Assembly: GCA_002633005.1 (NCBI GenBank)
Contig: NMRA01000032.1
Coordinates: 1,465,999 to 1,529,998, forward strand
Length of the DNA stretch: 64,000 nucleotides
Source: Phoronis australis
Taxonomy: Eukaryota > Phoronida > Phoronidae
Direction of reading: 5' to 3'
Shown here piece after piece: positions 10,472 to 21,566 of the stretch (positions within the stretch are counted from its first letter, which is position 1; each line of letters begins with the position of its first letter). Both the position numbers and the translations under genes were made by a program. The notes under the pieces were generated by a model. It made no database searches and had not been told where the DNA came from. It saw nothing but the letters and a program-made list of their open reading frames with translations.

Positions 10472-13400
10472 ACTTGCATAAGCTGAATTCAAGCAGATGG
10501 AGAGGTATCCGAATAAGATGTAATTTGACTGTTCTGAAGGGTTAAGTACAAGAACGATATCAACCACGTTACGGATATTAGTCTGAGCTCAGCAAAGATC
10601 CAACTTATGTGTGTCTAACTTATGTGAGTTTTGCTTTTAAGTTTAGTGCAATCTCATTGTTGATGTGTGGATCACTTCGGTAACTTGAGACGCTTTCTAG
10701 TCGGATAATCTGCCAGTGTAATTACAGTCGTTTTAGTTGGTGCTGAAATGATTATTTATTTTGTTTTACTCCGTTCACATGCCATCAAAGTCCCCAAGAC
10801 TTTTGCGTTGGCTTTTAGATCACTTCATGTGAACGCTTACAACTGGTGGCAGGAGTACTCTTGTTGCCAGCAATTGAAAACCTTCAAAATGTCTGTGAAA
10901 CTACGCCGTAGTGCGTAGTTGTCCTGTAAATGTACGGTCATTTCCAAAAAAACCCAATGGGTTGGGTGCAATGACTAATGTGCTGCGAAAACAAAATCAT
11001 GACCTGGCGTCTAATCTCTGCACTAAAAACTGAACTTGGAAATAGACCAAGTGCACGGTGCATTTAGAGTAAACTAAAACAAATTAATTTTGTGCTCTTG
11101 TGTGTCTTAGTTTGGAGATTAGACCCTGGGCTCTGAATATACAGCCATTTTGCTTAAATTGGGGTGGAAAAGTAGTCTTTATTTCATTCCGAAATACCTT
11201 ATTTGTCTTTTAATACATGCATTTTGTTGAATAACTAAAAAATTGTAGAAATAATTTCAGGAGTTAAAACACCTGTCTCTTGAATTCGAGATTGCGGTGA
11301 TTTCAAATTGAAGTCTTCCTTAAATTCAGGATGTTGATTGCTATTAGGCAAGGTTTAGTACTTTTTAGGGTTGGTATCCAAAGAATGCTAGATTTCAAAT
11401 AACATGTACATTCTTCTGCTAGATACAACTGCTATACCTCCGACCTTTTAATATAAAAACGAGTTTTTCAATGAAGTGAAAGTTATCAAAGAGTTTTCAT
11501 GTTGAGTTACATTATTAAGATGTACAAGATAATTCTGTTAACGTGACAGCTAGGAACACATCGTGGAACAAGGTACCAGACTTTGTTTAGCTTAGGGTCT
11601 CGCATTTAACCTTTATCCGGCACTGTAGTCAAGAACTGCCGAATGGCTGTTATCGAAGACTGAACACAGTAATGGATTTTGTGGACTCGTTAGTTTATGC
11701 GCCGGAAGCATTGTAGGTGGAAATTTAAGCTTATTCTATGATGGAACACAGATGAACTTGTTAGTTGGAACATTGGAACTTGAGAAGTATTATTGAAGTT
11801 GTCTTTCAGATTTCACAATCTTCTATTGGTGAATTTCGTTCAATATAAGGCCCAACATTTTGCTCAACCGTAAAATGGAAAGTTATGTGTGAACCAGGAG
11901 TCTTATATTTTAAGGATGTCCCAAGAAACTTATCTCATTGTTTACCTTTGTTTTTAAACTTTTGTACTGGTGTTGCTAAACTGTCCGACTATGATATGTG
12001 GTATTTCTGTGCAACACTACAGATGTACATAACTTGTATTGATAAGGTATTCTTTGGACAAGTTAAACTTTTCAGCAATTGTTTTGTTTGTGAATGGGTA
12101 ACGTGTCAGCTCAGTTATTTAACTTGAATGGGGAGTTTTCAATAAATCTTTTGACATGTTACCAAATGTTCTGTCTTTTACTTGACTCCAGGTACGTAGC
12201 TTCATTGCTTTTGAAACGAGCCAATATTGTTTGACATTTGGATGTGTTATGCCATGAAATGTATAAAAAAAAGCTAAAGTTATTTAAAAGCAGTTTTGAT
12301 GGCGCTGTCGTGCTATAATGAATTCAAGAAGCATATGCTCTAAATTCTCGATGAATAACTTCACGGGAAGATAGGTAGAAGAAACCAAGAACAAAATTCA
12401 AAAGATGACCAAATAAACTGCAGTTTATTTTAAATGAAGGGCAAAATCTCCCACAGGTTTGCATTATGCAGAATCCTTTCATCAGTGTAGGGACGTCTAG
12501 GTAAAGTCACAATCCATCAACTCACAAATCTTACTGCTGAAGTACCCCGGTAATCAAATTCATGGCAAAAAGGCTTACAAAGAGGGTTCTGTTTGTGGCT
12601 TCAAGCATTTAAACACACTTTGTATCGTTTTTCTTTTTTTGTAAAATGAAACGTATCAAAGTCTGAAATTACCTATACCTAAGAGGTTGTATCAATGATT
12701 ATTGGGAGATTTTTATAGTTACATTTAATGATCAAGGTTGATGCTAGCGTATATTATCTTATGATACTCATATCGGAGCGCTATATAAAACCTGTCTGTG
12801 CAGTAGTTTTCTTTCTGCAGTTTTGTTATTAAAGCACGCAGTCAATGACTGATCACGTGGGCCCAGCTCATGTGTTGTGGTGATTTTCTGTTACAGCAAA
12901 GGATAATTCTCTTCCTGCAACAGGTCAATCACTGCAACACAGCACAGGCTGGAGTGACTGATCAATTGCCTACTTTTCTAACCTTCAAAAGCTCTACAAT
13001 TTGTGAGTTTTCTAATTACTGTTTATTAACAACACTTCTATCAGCAGTATTTTATAGTATGCATTTTTATTTAGGAAAAACAACGCACTGTATGAACTGT
13101 TATGTCTCAGATACGATAAGTCTCACCAGATATCGCCTAATTACCTGTCTTTATATTTTTGGGATGTGTGATATGCATAAAAGTGCAATGTGAAACCAAT
13201 GACTACAATATTCTTACTTAAATTATCTTTTTGTTTTTGTGTTATGCAAACTTTTAAGTTCTGTCGTAAAATCATAAATATTCCAATTTTCAAAAGCACC
13301 TGGTGCAGAAGGAAAACATTTTAAAACCTATAGAAAATTTTCATTTGAATGCATTGGCCGACTTGATGAAAGTATCATACATTGGTAACTGAAACAAAAG

Positions 13401-13740
13401 ACAAGCAGCAGGGTGTATGGGGATGTCAGCATACTCCTGCTGTGAATGCCCATGAATTACAAACCACCCACTAGGCCAAGCACAGTGGGAAGCAATGAAC
13501 TCAGACTTGAATACTAAGAACCAGCATTAGGTGGTAACGCTTGGACCTCGCTAAAAGCTAGCCAAAATCATGTGTTCTCACTTAGAATACATGAACATAT
13601 CTCATGTAATTTTGCAAAGTCTTGCTTTTCAGCCAGGTCCTAGTAGTGTTGGTGAACTCTACCCAGGGTGTGTTATTCTGAGTCAAGACCCATGTGCACT
13701 CACTTGAAAAATTCATAATGGCAACCAAAGGGAAAATTTT

Positions 13741-14420
13741 CTATTGCAACTGGACTAAGAAATTCAGTGATCCATTTTCTTACTACTTCAAATACACGTC
13801 CAAGTTTGCATTTCTGCATACAAGAGCATTTTCCAATGCATCGACATCTAAAAGTTCGAAATCAAATATCAGATCAAATTAAATGATGAAAAAATTTATT
13901 TCAAGTAAATTGTACGAGATATAAATGCACAACAGTGTAAGATTAAATGTAACAAAAACATATCGAACATACTTTTGACTAGCGAAAGCTACATAAAAAT
14001 TACCAAAATTTTTGTCTGTGCTATTTCCATAATGGTTACCAAAATTACTTAATAAATTACAATATCAAAATACTTGGTCTTAAAATGTTTTTAGACTTTG
14101 AGACAATGACATCTTAGTGTCTTTAATCAAGATAAATTAAACCTGTAAGGGACTCTGTAATTTTTGTATTACCATAATCGTTCGGGTTAACGCCCATGTT
14201 CAGTTAACCGCCCATCCCCGACTTTAAGTGGATTTCCGATTTAACCGCCCACTGCTCGGTTAACCGCCCTCCCCGGATTTTTTGGGTTCGCCAATTTAAC
14301 CGCCCAGGGCGTTAACCCGAACGATTACGGTAATTAAATCCATGATCAAGTGTTTTCAATATCAAATAACTACCTACACTTTGTAGAGTTATGTAAAGTA
14401 ATAAACTAAGTACACTGAAT
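13741..14420 (+). repeat. Duplicated block, copy 1 (probable allele)
   Basis: Runs from CTATTGCAACTGGACTAAG to GTACACTGAAT and recurs at 14422-14947 with near identity. Copy 1 differs by a 159 bp MITE plus TA, a missing GTATCAC-type segment and point differences. The junction is a single N at 14421, which suggests two haplotypes joined end to end. Confidence 0.85.
14172..14330. mobile_element. MITE with 24 bp TIRs and TA target duplication; empty site also in window
   Basis: Terminal inverted repeats CCATAATCGTTCGGGTTAAC plus GCCC and GGGC plus GTTAACCCGAACGATTACGG match at 23 of 24 positions. TA flanks both ends (14170-14171 and 14331-14332). The duplicate block has a single TA at 14851-14852 and no element. 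The interior carries four direct or near-direct copies of a TTAACCGCCC-type motif. No coding capacity. TA duplication fits mobilisation by a Tc1/mariner-type transposase. Confidence 0.92.
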
Positions 14421-14421
14421 N
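14421..14421. other. Single-N assembly join
   Basis: One N sits exactly between two copies of the same block (13741-14420 and 14422-14947), so it marks a join and not an ambiguous base call. Confidence 0.8.
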
Positions 14422-14947
14422 CTATTGCAACTGGACTAAGAAATTCAGTGATCCATTTTCTTACTGCTTCAAATACACGTCCAAGTTTGCATTTCTGCAT
14501 ACAAGAGCATTTTCCAATGCATCAACATCTAGAAGTTCGAAATCAAATATCAGATCAAATTAAATGATGAAAAATTGTATTTCAAGTAAATTGTACGAGA
14601 TATAAATGCACAACAGTGTAAGATTAAATGTAACAAAAACATATCGAACATACTTTTGACTAGCGAAAGCTACATAAAAATTACCAAAATTTTTGGCTGT
14701 GCTATTTCCATAATGGTTACCAAAATTACTTAATAAATTACAATATCAAAATACTTGGTCTTAAAATGTTTTTAGACTTTGAGACAATGACATCCTAGTG
14801 TCTTTAATCAAGATAAATTAAACCTGTAAGGGACTCTGTAATTTTTGTATTAATTAAATCCATGATCAAGTGTTTTCAATATCAAATTACTACCTACACT
14901 GTATCACTTTGTAGAGTTATGTAAAATAGTAAACTAAGTACACTGAA
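14422..14947 (+). repeat. Duplicated block, copy 2 (probable allele, MITE-free)
   Basis: Begins right after the N at 14421 with the same 19 bases as copy 1 and continues past its end into unique sequence. It keeps the uninterrupted MITE target GTATTAATTAAAT at about 14848-14860. Confidence 0.85.
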
Positions 14948-16844
14948 TTACTGAGAATTTCATGAAACGAATCTGTAATAAAAGTAACCACTAGCCAAAC
15001 AAATCATGCACATGTTCTCTTTTTTGACTCCCATGATGATTTGTCATTGTCATCGTGTTATAAAAACCATTTTCTGCATCGGGATGAAATTCATTTTGAA
15101 ATTTTGAGCCAATTTTCCAACACAGATGCATTCTTTGCACAAGCCATTGGTCACAAAAACAATACAGGCCCAAGTAACCTATTAATGGCAACACTAGCTT
15201 GAAAAATGGAGTGCCCTACTTCATTGCCCCTGCAGGGGTGTCAACATACAACCTAAATTCACATTGGTTCTACCACAGACTTCTTTGTCACACAAGTTCA
15301 TGATTCTACTATTCACAATTCAAATTGAAGAAAATTATGAAAAAGTTCGACAACCACTTTCAAAAGCCTCAGACACTGTGTTAAGAGACAAAACTTCTAA
15401 TTGCTGCATTTAAAAAAAAAACGAGTTTGACTGGTTGGCAAATTCAAAATTATGTCTACAAGTCATCGATAAAGTTGTCATTTGCTTAAATTTTAAGAAA
15501 TAACAATACTCCAAAAATCTACAACTAAATTCTTAGTAATGATCACCACAATGAAAATTACATCGTACAGTCTGAAAGTGACAAACAGTGTAATATAATG
15601 CCATCATGTGATATCCCTTATTCTCAAGCATGCAACAAACCCTGTGTTAAAAGTAGGTAATGAACACATTTCACAAGAAATTCATCAATATAAAGCAACA
15701 CTGAAAACACAAGATTTAATTTAGGAAAGAACTGATTGTTCACTATTTCTTCGGACCCCTACCTTGGTCCGAAGAAATAGTGAGAAAACGATAAAATTTC
15801 AGGTCACGTTTTATCGTCATTTCTTTGTATCAAGCCACGTTGGTCCGCAGAAATAAAAATAAAGAGATAAAATTTCAGGTCACAATATTTTATCGTTATT
15901 TTTTAGATTAAGATGGCTTGGTCCAAAGAAATAACGAACTCTCAGTTTTTTCCAAAGCTACAAATCACATCACATTTATTTCGACTAATGAACAATTTGA
16001 GACCAATTTTACAGCAGTATATGGCTAGTAAAACAAAACTTATTTTTCGACAGAAATCGGGAGTTTAGCAGCTGCTTTACGTATAAACTGCTATAAAGTC
16101 AAATACAACAAGAAGTGAAGAAACTGTCACAACAAATGGAAGCACTTCTTACATTCAACCTCCCCCATTCTAAAATACACTGCGTATAAATCAAATTTTG
16201 GTTTAAACATCTGATAAAACAACATTCTACACAAAAAAGATGAAGCGTGTTGATTAATTTGTAAATGAATATCAACTTTACGTTTTTGCAGATTAAGCAA
16301 TACAGTCCACTGGTATTCTAGATTATTTTGCAATAATTTAAGACTACGAATGAAAGTGTTGATTTCATTCAAACTAACTAACAAAATCCGACATTCTTGA
16401 TTGTTTTTCTTAAGTTTAAAGATTATACCCAACATTCGCCACACTGATGTCTGCTGAGGAAAAATATGTCTCGCATATAAATGTTTTTATGTCCTAGCAT
16501 CATTAAATGCACTTCTAAGCACTAGGAATTATTTGAAAATAATGATGATACTAGTTTAAACGAATATAATTTATATGTCACACGCAACATGTTTTTTGCA
16601 AGTAAACCTACCTTTCCTTATAATTTACAGGTTTCCCCTGGATTAGGCGCGGTGTTGACTTTAAGTTGATCAAAATATTAATGACGTCTATCAGAATATC
16701 CAAAAATTACATGCCCTACACGTAAATTTACAAAAACCTCTGACCAGCCTTAGAGAAAATGGTGCTGAATGGTGTTGAAGCAAGTAATCAGTGTAGTATC
16801 ACAGGACACAGGCCTCACAGCATTTCCAATGAGCAAGCATAAAC
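14948..16844. other. Intergenic or 3' UTR sequence with no recognised gene
   Basis: AT-rich; apart from the 15738-15939 MITE nothing is recognised. The minus-strand frame 16127-16444 lies downstream of the CS-domain gene stop and resembles no family. Confidence 0.5.
15738..15939. mobile_element. Two-module hairpin MITE
   Basis: Ends GTTCACTATTTCTTCGGACC and GGTCCAAAGAAATAACGAAC are imperfect inverted repeats. A first hairpin (CACTATTTCTTCGGACC / GGTCCGAAGAAATAGTG) occupies 15741-15782. It is followed by two copies of a GATAAAATTTCAGGTCAC module, each leading to TTTTATCGT and a TTGGTCCNNAGAAATAA end. Non-coding. Confidence 0.65.
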
Positions 16845-16950
16845 TGAGTGGAAGATGGTTGGCATGCATCAACCACATGCTTTGAGTGGAAGACGGTTGG
16901 CACACATCAACCACATACTGTGAGTGGAAGACGGTTGGCAAACATCGACC
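16845..16950. repeat. 38 bp minisatellite, 2.8 copies
   Basis: TGAGTGGAAGACGGTTGGCA recurs at 16845, 16883 and 16921, each followed by CATCAACCACAT or a variant. The array ends one base from the stop codon of the minus-strand CS-domain gene, so it would form the beginning of its 3' UTR. Each unit can pair GGTTGG with CAACC. Confidence 0.85.
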
Positions 16951-16951
16951 A

Positions 16952-17062
16952 TCACTCCTGCTCTTCTTCACTGAACGTCTCCAGACCTCCATCACTTAAC
17001 TCACGAGCCCACGACTTATCTTCCTTTTTGTGCAGAAATATCACCACCTGATCTTTTTTAAG
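16952..17062 (-). CDS. CS-domain gene, last exon
   Basis: Acceptor CTTCTCAG, 36 codons and TGA. Encodes KKDQVVIFLHKKEDKSWA, a typical last strand of a CS domain, and an acidic tail. Confidence 0.65.
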   Translation of the reverse strand, partial: LKKDQVVIFLHKKEDKSWARELSDGGLETFSEEEQE

Positions 17063-18812
17063 CTGAGAAGTAAAAAATTTTACAATAGCATATTAGTTTG
17101 ACAGAACAGGTAGATGTCAAAACTTTCAACAGAGTGAACAGAAAGTATAGTGGTGATGGTGGTGATTGTGGTGGTGGTGATGACGGTGAAGACGATGGTG
17201 GTGGTGATAGTGGTGTTGAAGATGGTGGGTAAAAATGGTGGTGGTGATAAAGGTGTTGGTGGTGATGAACATGATGAAGGTGGTGACGGGTGATGGTGGG
17301 TGGTGATGGCGGTGACGGTGATGATGGTGGGTGGTGACGANNTGATGATGGTGGGTGGTGACGACGGTGATGATGACGATGGTGGGTGGTGATGACAGTG
17401 ACGGTGACGATGGTGGGTGATGATGACGGTGATTGTGACGATGGTGGGTGGTGATGACAGTGATGGTGAGGATGATGGGTGGTGATGACAAAGATGATAG
17501 AGCTGGTAGTGAAGGTAATGATGGCAGATGAAATGGTGATTGTGGTGGTGATGGTGGTGGTGATGATGGTGCCATCAAGTGTTAGCTGAGAAGTAACCGT
17601 TTTGTTACCTACTGGTGCTCAAAGGCAATGTAGTAAGCCATTTATCTCCTACAAGCTGAATAAGAAACAGGAACAAATCAGCAAATCTTTACCTTATAGC
17701 GACATTTCTCAGGAAGAATTTCACCTGGAAGCTTTTTTACACTGTAATGGTACCTTTCTGCTACTGTCTTATTCCTGATAATTGACAAGTCTAGAGAGAA
17801 AGACCTAAAATAAAAAGAGTAACACTGATCATGTTATTTCCCTACCCCACAAACCAAATTCCAATGAGTGGAATTTCAAAGCTTGTGTTTTAGCTATTCC
17901 GCTTATCACCAATAACAATTAATGTCTTAAAGCCACATTTCGTTCTGTTGGGTGACTAAAGAACAAAAAACAAATTAGTCTTGAGTAAATTACCAGGGGC
18001 GGATCCAGGATTTTTAGTTAGGGGGGGGGCAGGTATTAGCCAGGATTTTGCTCGTCAGACATTCGCACCCCCCAATTTCCAAATGGAATCTGGGAGAGTT
18101 TTAGGGGAGGCCATGGCCCCCTTGGCCCCCCTCTAAATCCGCCACTGATTACTCTCATAAAACTGAAAGGATCCCATTTTTCATTACCTACAAGAACACA
18201 TAGAAACCATCAGCAACTCAAGAAAATCCTTCAGACTTTATTGGGGTTGGTCAACACTAATGCAAATTCGAAAATACTAGCACATGCTGCATTGCCTGTG
18301 GGTTGAGTTGGTAACAGAAATGGAATTCTATCACGGAAGGGAATATTATGTCAGTGACATTTTATGAGAGTAACGGCCTATCATTTTTAGTCAGCTAAAC
18401 AGGGTGCAATGTAGACTGTTACCGTAGATCCAGTTTGAAGCTGTAACTAACCACAAATATTTTCTCAATCCCTATGATAGCTAACGATGTAAACCTTTGT
18501 CCTACTTACAAATATTTGTTGGATATGACCTTTGTTAATATGGTACACCCAACAGAAAGCTATATTGATAATTCCGGCAATCAATACTTTAAAAATTCAG
18601 GAGATTGTAAAACTGTCATGACCAAAAAGATACTTTAGGTGAAAAACAATAAAAAAGGAATTCACTAACAAAGCAAACTCACCTTTCTTCAAATTTCGGG
18701 GACTCTATTTTGAAATTTGCGGGTTTGTTCACAAGATTTAGGCCTTTCTTTACAGCAAGCCCTGGTATAACAACAGTGACACGTATCAACGGGCCCTCAT
18801 CATCTGACGTAA
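16952..18812 (-). CDS. CS (p23-like) domain protein, CacyBP/SIP-like, 3' part
   Basis: Three minus-strand exons join in frame: 18683-18812, 17693-17804 and 16952-17062, about 116 codons, with matching phases (2, then 0). The peptide contains IRVTVVIPGL, FEERSFSLDLSIIRN, YHYSVKKLPGEI, KDQVVIFLHKKE and SWAREL, then an acidic tail SEEEQE. The succession of beta strands and the ERSF-L, K-D-VVI-L-KK and W residues resembles the CS domain of calcyclin-binding protein, an HSP90-co-chaperone-type fold. It ends soon after the domain, so the SGS region of CacyBP is absent. 5' exons were not found; exon 18683-18812 needs one base from an upstream exon. A different CS protein is possible. Confidence 0.65.
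17143..17575. repeat. Imperfect GGTGAT/GGTGGT microsatellite array in an intron
   Basis: About 430 bp built from GGTGAT, GGTGGT and GACGGTGATGATGGTGGGTG-type units, with NN at 17341-17342. The 150-codon His/Pro/Ser-rich frame on the minus strand is only a translation of this array. Confidence 0.95.
17693..17804 (-). CDS. CS-domain gene, penultimate exon
   Basis: The acceptor ATTTTAG at 17805-17806 is chosen over the nearer CTCTAG because only it keeps the frame; donor GTAAAG. Encodes SFSLDLSIIRNKT to PEKCRYK. Confidence 0.65.
17994..18147. mobile_element. Non-autonomous hAT-like element, copy 1
   Basis: Ends CAGGGGCGGATCCAGG and CTAAATCCGCCACTG are inverted repeats. The direct duplication ATTAC abuts both ends (17989-17993, 18148-18152). 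154 bp, homologous in opposite orientation to 28356-28510 over nearly its full length. Lies in an intron of the CS-domain gene. CAG-type ends suggest hAT, although hAT usually makes 8 bp duplications. Confidence 0.9.
18683..18812 (-). CDS. CS-domain gene, first exon visible
   Basis: Acceptor ATTTTCAG, donor GTGAGT. 42 whole codons (TSDDEGPLIRV to SPKFEE) plus split codons at both ends. Confidence 0.65.
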
Positions 18813-20790
18813 CTGAAAATCAATAAAAAAATCTAAAGGCTGCACGCATAACAGAACTTACAACATACAATGTATGAGTAGCTTCTAGGAATCCACTATT
18901 CAGTCAATGACGGATTGTCAGTCATGACTGACACTGCTAGCAAAGGCATAGCAGTACACTTAAAGGGACACATTAAAGTTTTAGGGCCAAAAAAGCATTT
19001 TGGGGGATGTTGTAGTATACTAGTCTCAGTTGAATGGTAGAATTTCATTTCTATTTTTAAAGCAGCAATTTTGAATTCAATCATGACAATCATAAAAAAT
19101 CTATTTTTGATAGCCCCCTCGTGCAAAAGTGGGACATTTTAAAAACAATGAATTCCTAGTGCATAAAGCTTACTGGTAGTATCTGAAAGATTTATGTGAA
19201 TCGGAACAGCCATTTCTCAGATTTGGAGTACCATATCTCAGTGAGATATGGTGTTCCAAATTTGGACATTTTTCTAGGACCCTACATACCCTTAATATGA
19301 AGGAATGCTTTGAAACCTATTTTACTGCAATACAAGTAAATGATCTTTAGTTGTCTAAATCAAGTGTTCTGCGGATGAAATGTGGGCCCTTTAGGAACTG
19401 TTTAATTGCGGTGCACCATCCATGATGACATGTGGGGCACAGCCAAACTGGCTACATACTGACCATCAAGCAAAAGCTGGAAACAGCAATTATCTATACA
19501 AAGCTGATCAATTAATTATGGTGGAGTTGAAGAGAGCGACAATCTCATGTGAAGAATTAGTTAAATGACATCTAAATTGGTCATTTCAGCTGAAATCATA
19601 GACAGCTAACCCAATTTGCCCTTCTACAACTTCAAAGGAGCTGTCTATTAACCAGTCGGTAGGAAACAAGAAGGGATTTCAGATTTTGGAAACCAGTTTC
19701 CTCCACTCAATCAAGGCGATCAAAATGGTTCTCAAACTAGCTGACAACAGTGACTATAGTGTCAAAGCTTAATGGATAAGAAATAGTTTTGTTTGTGTCT
19801 CAGAACCTTAATACTGCAATGTGTCACCAAGCTAGTGAACTATTTTGGACAGTGTCAAAATAGTCCGACGCTGAGCCCTCAAACAAATTCGTAACCATTC
19901 AAAAAAAAAAAAAACAGTCTGATTTCAACTCCGTCCAGACGGCTAGTCCAGATATCAATCGGTGTCTCCATGCTATTTTGTCAGCCAGAGGATCATAACT
20001 CTTGTACACATATTTGCCATGATTCATTGCCAATGAATGGTTTGTGTTCAAATGTGTTATAACTTAACTTTTATTTTTAGCAGCTGAGAGCACAGCCCAG
20101 TCAGGCTAGTTACTGGAGATTAGAGCAATTATCGAACAAAAGAGAGCTGGCCCTCTAACCATAAATTCCAGAATGTAGTTAATCAGTCGTGTAAGATATT
20201 GGGTACAGGGGTGTTCTTCCCAACTTGTTGTTGGGCTATAAAATTGAACAAGTTGGGAGCAACGGGAAAACGCTGTAATGGACCTCACAATCCAAGTAGG
20301 TCAATCTTGTTTTTGTATTCTGCAGATGCGGATGGCATGGTATGTGCTACTTGTCTAACCAAAACAAGAAAGAAAATAACAGAGAACATTTAGGACAACT
20401 TTTATTAGTTGTCATGTACTTTAATATGCGGCTTCAACTGAGATGCATGAGTGGGTGATTAGTCTGAGCAAGGCCGAGCAATTTTGTTCATGATGGATTA
20501 CATAATTATTGAGAAGTCCACCACACTTTTCAGGGAACTGGTCGAATATGGTGATTCTTGATTTAGAGAACCATTTTCAACCACTAAGTAACGGGCCCGT
20601 TATTTACTAGTAGTAACCGCCTGGTTCTCTGTGAAATACGGGACTGGCTTTATCCGAGGACCGGCAGTGCCTTTTCAGATTCTGCCCTCATGAGCACACA
20701 CATTAAATCTGTCATATTCCCCATACGACAACTAAGAATGGTTCTTATCAGTTGGGTATTACAGTAGCTTTTCTCGTTTGAGGATTAGGG
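18813..20790. other. No gene recognised; dispersed repeat copy 2
   Basis: 5' exons of the minus-strand CS-domain gene would be expected to the right but none could be assigned here. Contains the repeat 19138-19290 with its embedded palindrome. Confidence 0.45.
19138..19290 (+). repeat. Dispersed repeat, copy 2, with embedded 41 bp palindrome
   Basis: Shares AGTGCATAAAGC, ATCTGAAAG and CAAATTTGGACATTTTTCTAGG with 5236-5382. In this copy 19221-19261 is an almost perfect palindrome: ATTTGGAGTACCATATCTCA then its complement. Copy 1 lacks the second palindrome arm. Confidence 0.55.
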
Positions 20791-21566
20791 AACAGAGATG
20801 GACCGTGTCAGTCGGATAATCACCGCAACAATTGCAAAAAAAGTCTTTTTATGGGACCTTAAACATCGGAACTCCTGCAACTGGTCAAATTCAATATTTA
20901 AAATTATGGAGAAGTGCGACTTTTTAGAAAATTTCAGGAACAAACAAGTTGTGTCTCTCGAAAACTTCAGAACATTCAGGTTCCAGTTAGAAGAGTTAAA
21001 TTGGTTAAAAATAATCACTGAGAAACCAAAACTGTACTTATATAGATCTATGATTAAGAATGACTATTGTGTAGAACAGTATTTATGTCTGCCGGTGTCT
21101 CAGAGGTCCGTCATAGCTCGATCGAGAGCAGGTATTCTACCATTAGAGGTTGAGGTGGGGCGGTACTTCGGAATTCATGTGACTAAATGAACGGATTTGT
21201 CGTGTATTTGTAAAAAAGGAATTGAAGATGAAGTTCATTTCATTTTTGATTGCGAAAAATATACTCACATTCGACCATATTTTTTACGGTGTTCTGCCCT
21301 ACCTCAAATATTCCAAAATAACTTGAAAGGTCTAGCGAAATTCATTCAAGACGCTTTGCAGGTTAGAAGTAATTGTTTGTTTATAAACTAGTCTGAAGTG
21401 GTCATATTTGAGCTAGTGCAATTTGTTATGTAATGATTTAATAATTATTAGGTGACTGAGTAAGCCCATTGAGGCTTGGGGGTGTGGTGAATGATCTGTC
21501 TTTGATATTGTATTTACTGGTACCCTTATGTCACTATAATAAATAAAAAATAATAATAATAACAAA
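20791..21566 (+). pseudogene. LINE (non-LTR retrotransposon) 3' end, decayed
   Basis: Two frame-continuous pieces, 20798-21187 and 21188-21391, form the C-terminal end of a LINE ORF2 product. They contain SVIARSRAGILPLEVEVGRYF followed by the terminal zinc-knuckle-like CICKKGIEDEVHFIFDC, as at the end of CR1/L2-type ORF2 proteins. An in-frame TGA at 21188 interrupts it just before the zinc motif, and there is no upstream reverse transcriptase, so it is a 5'-truncated dead copy. It ends in an (AAT)n-like tail at about 21537-21566, as many LINEs do. The clade is uncertain. Confidence 0.78.

Larger units (their letters stand above)
10345..13740. other. 3' flank of the MIF4G gene, no gene recognised
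   Basis: Contains the 20 bp triplicate and AT-rich sequence with scattered short frames. The 107-codon frame at 12870-13193 has no family resemblance and no splice context. Confidence 0.5.

Noticed and set aside
12870-13193. 107-codon plus frame downstream of the MIF4G gene
   Set aside because: Composition looks random, with no domain and no splice context.
16127-16444. 105-codon minus frame
   Set aside because: Lies downstream of the CS-domain stop, AT-rich, no family resemblance.
17126-17578. 150-codon His/Pro/Ser-rich frame on minus
   Set aside because: It is only the translation of a GGTGAT-type microsatellite and contains Ns.
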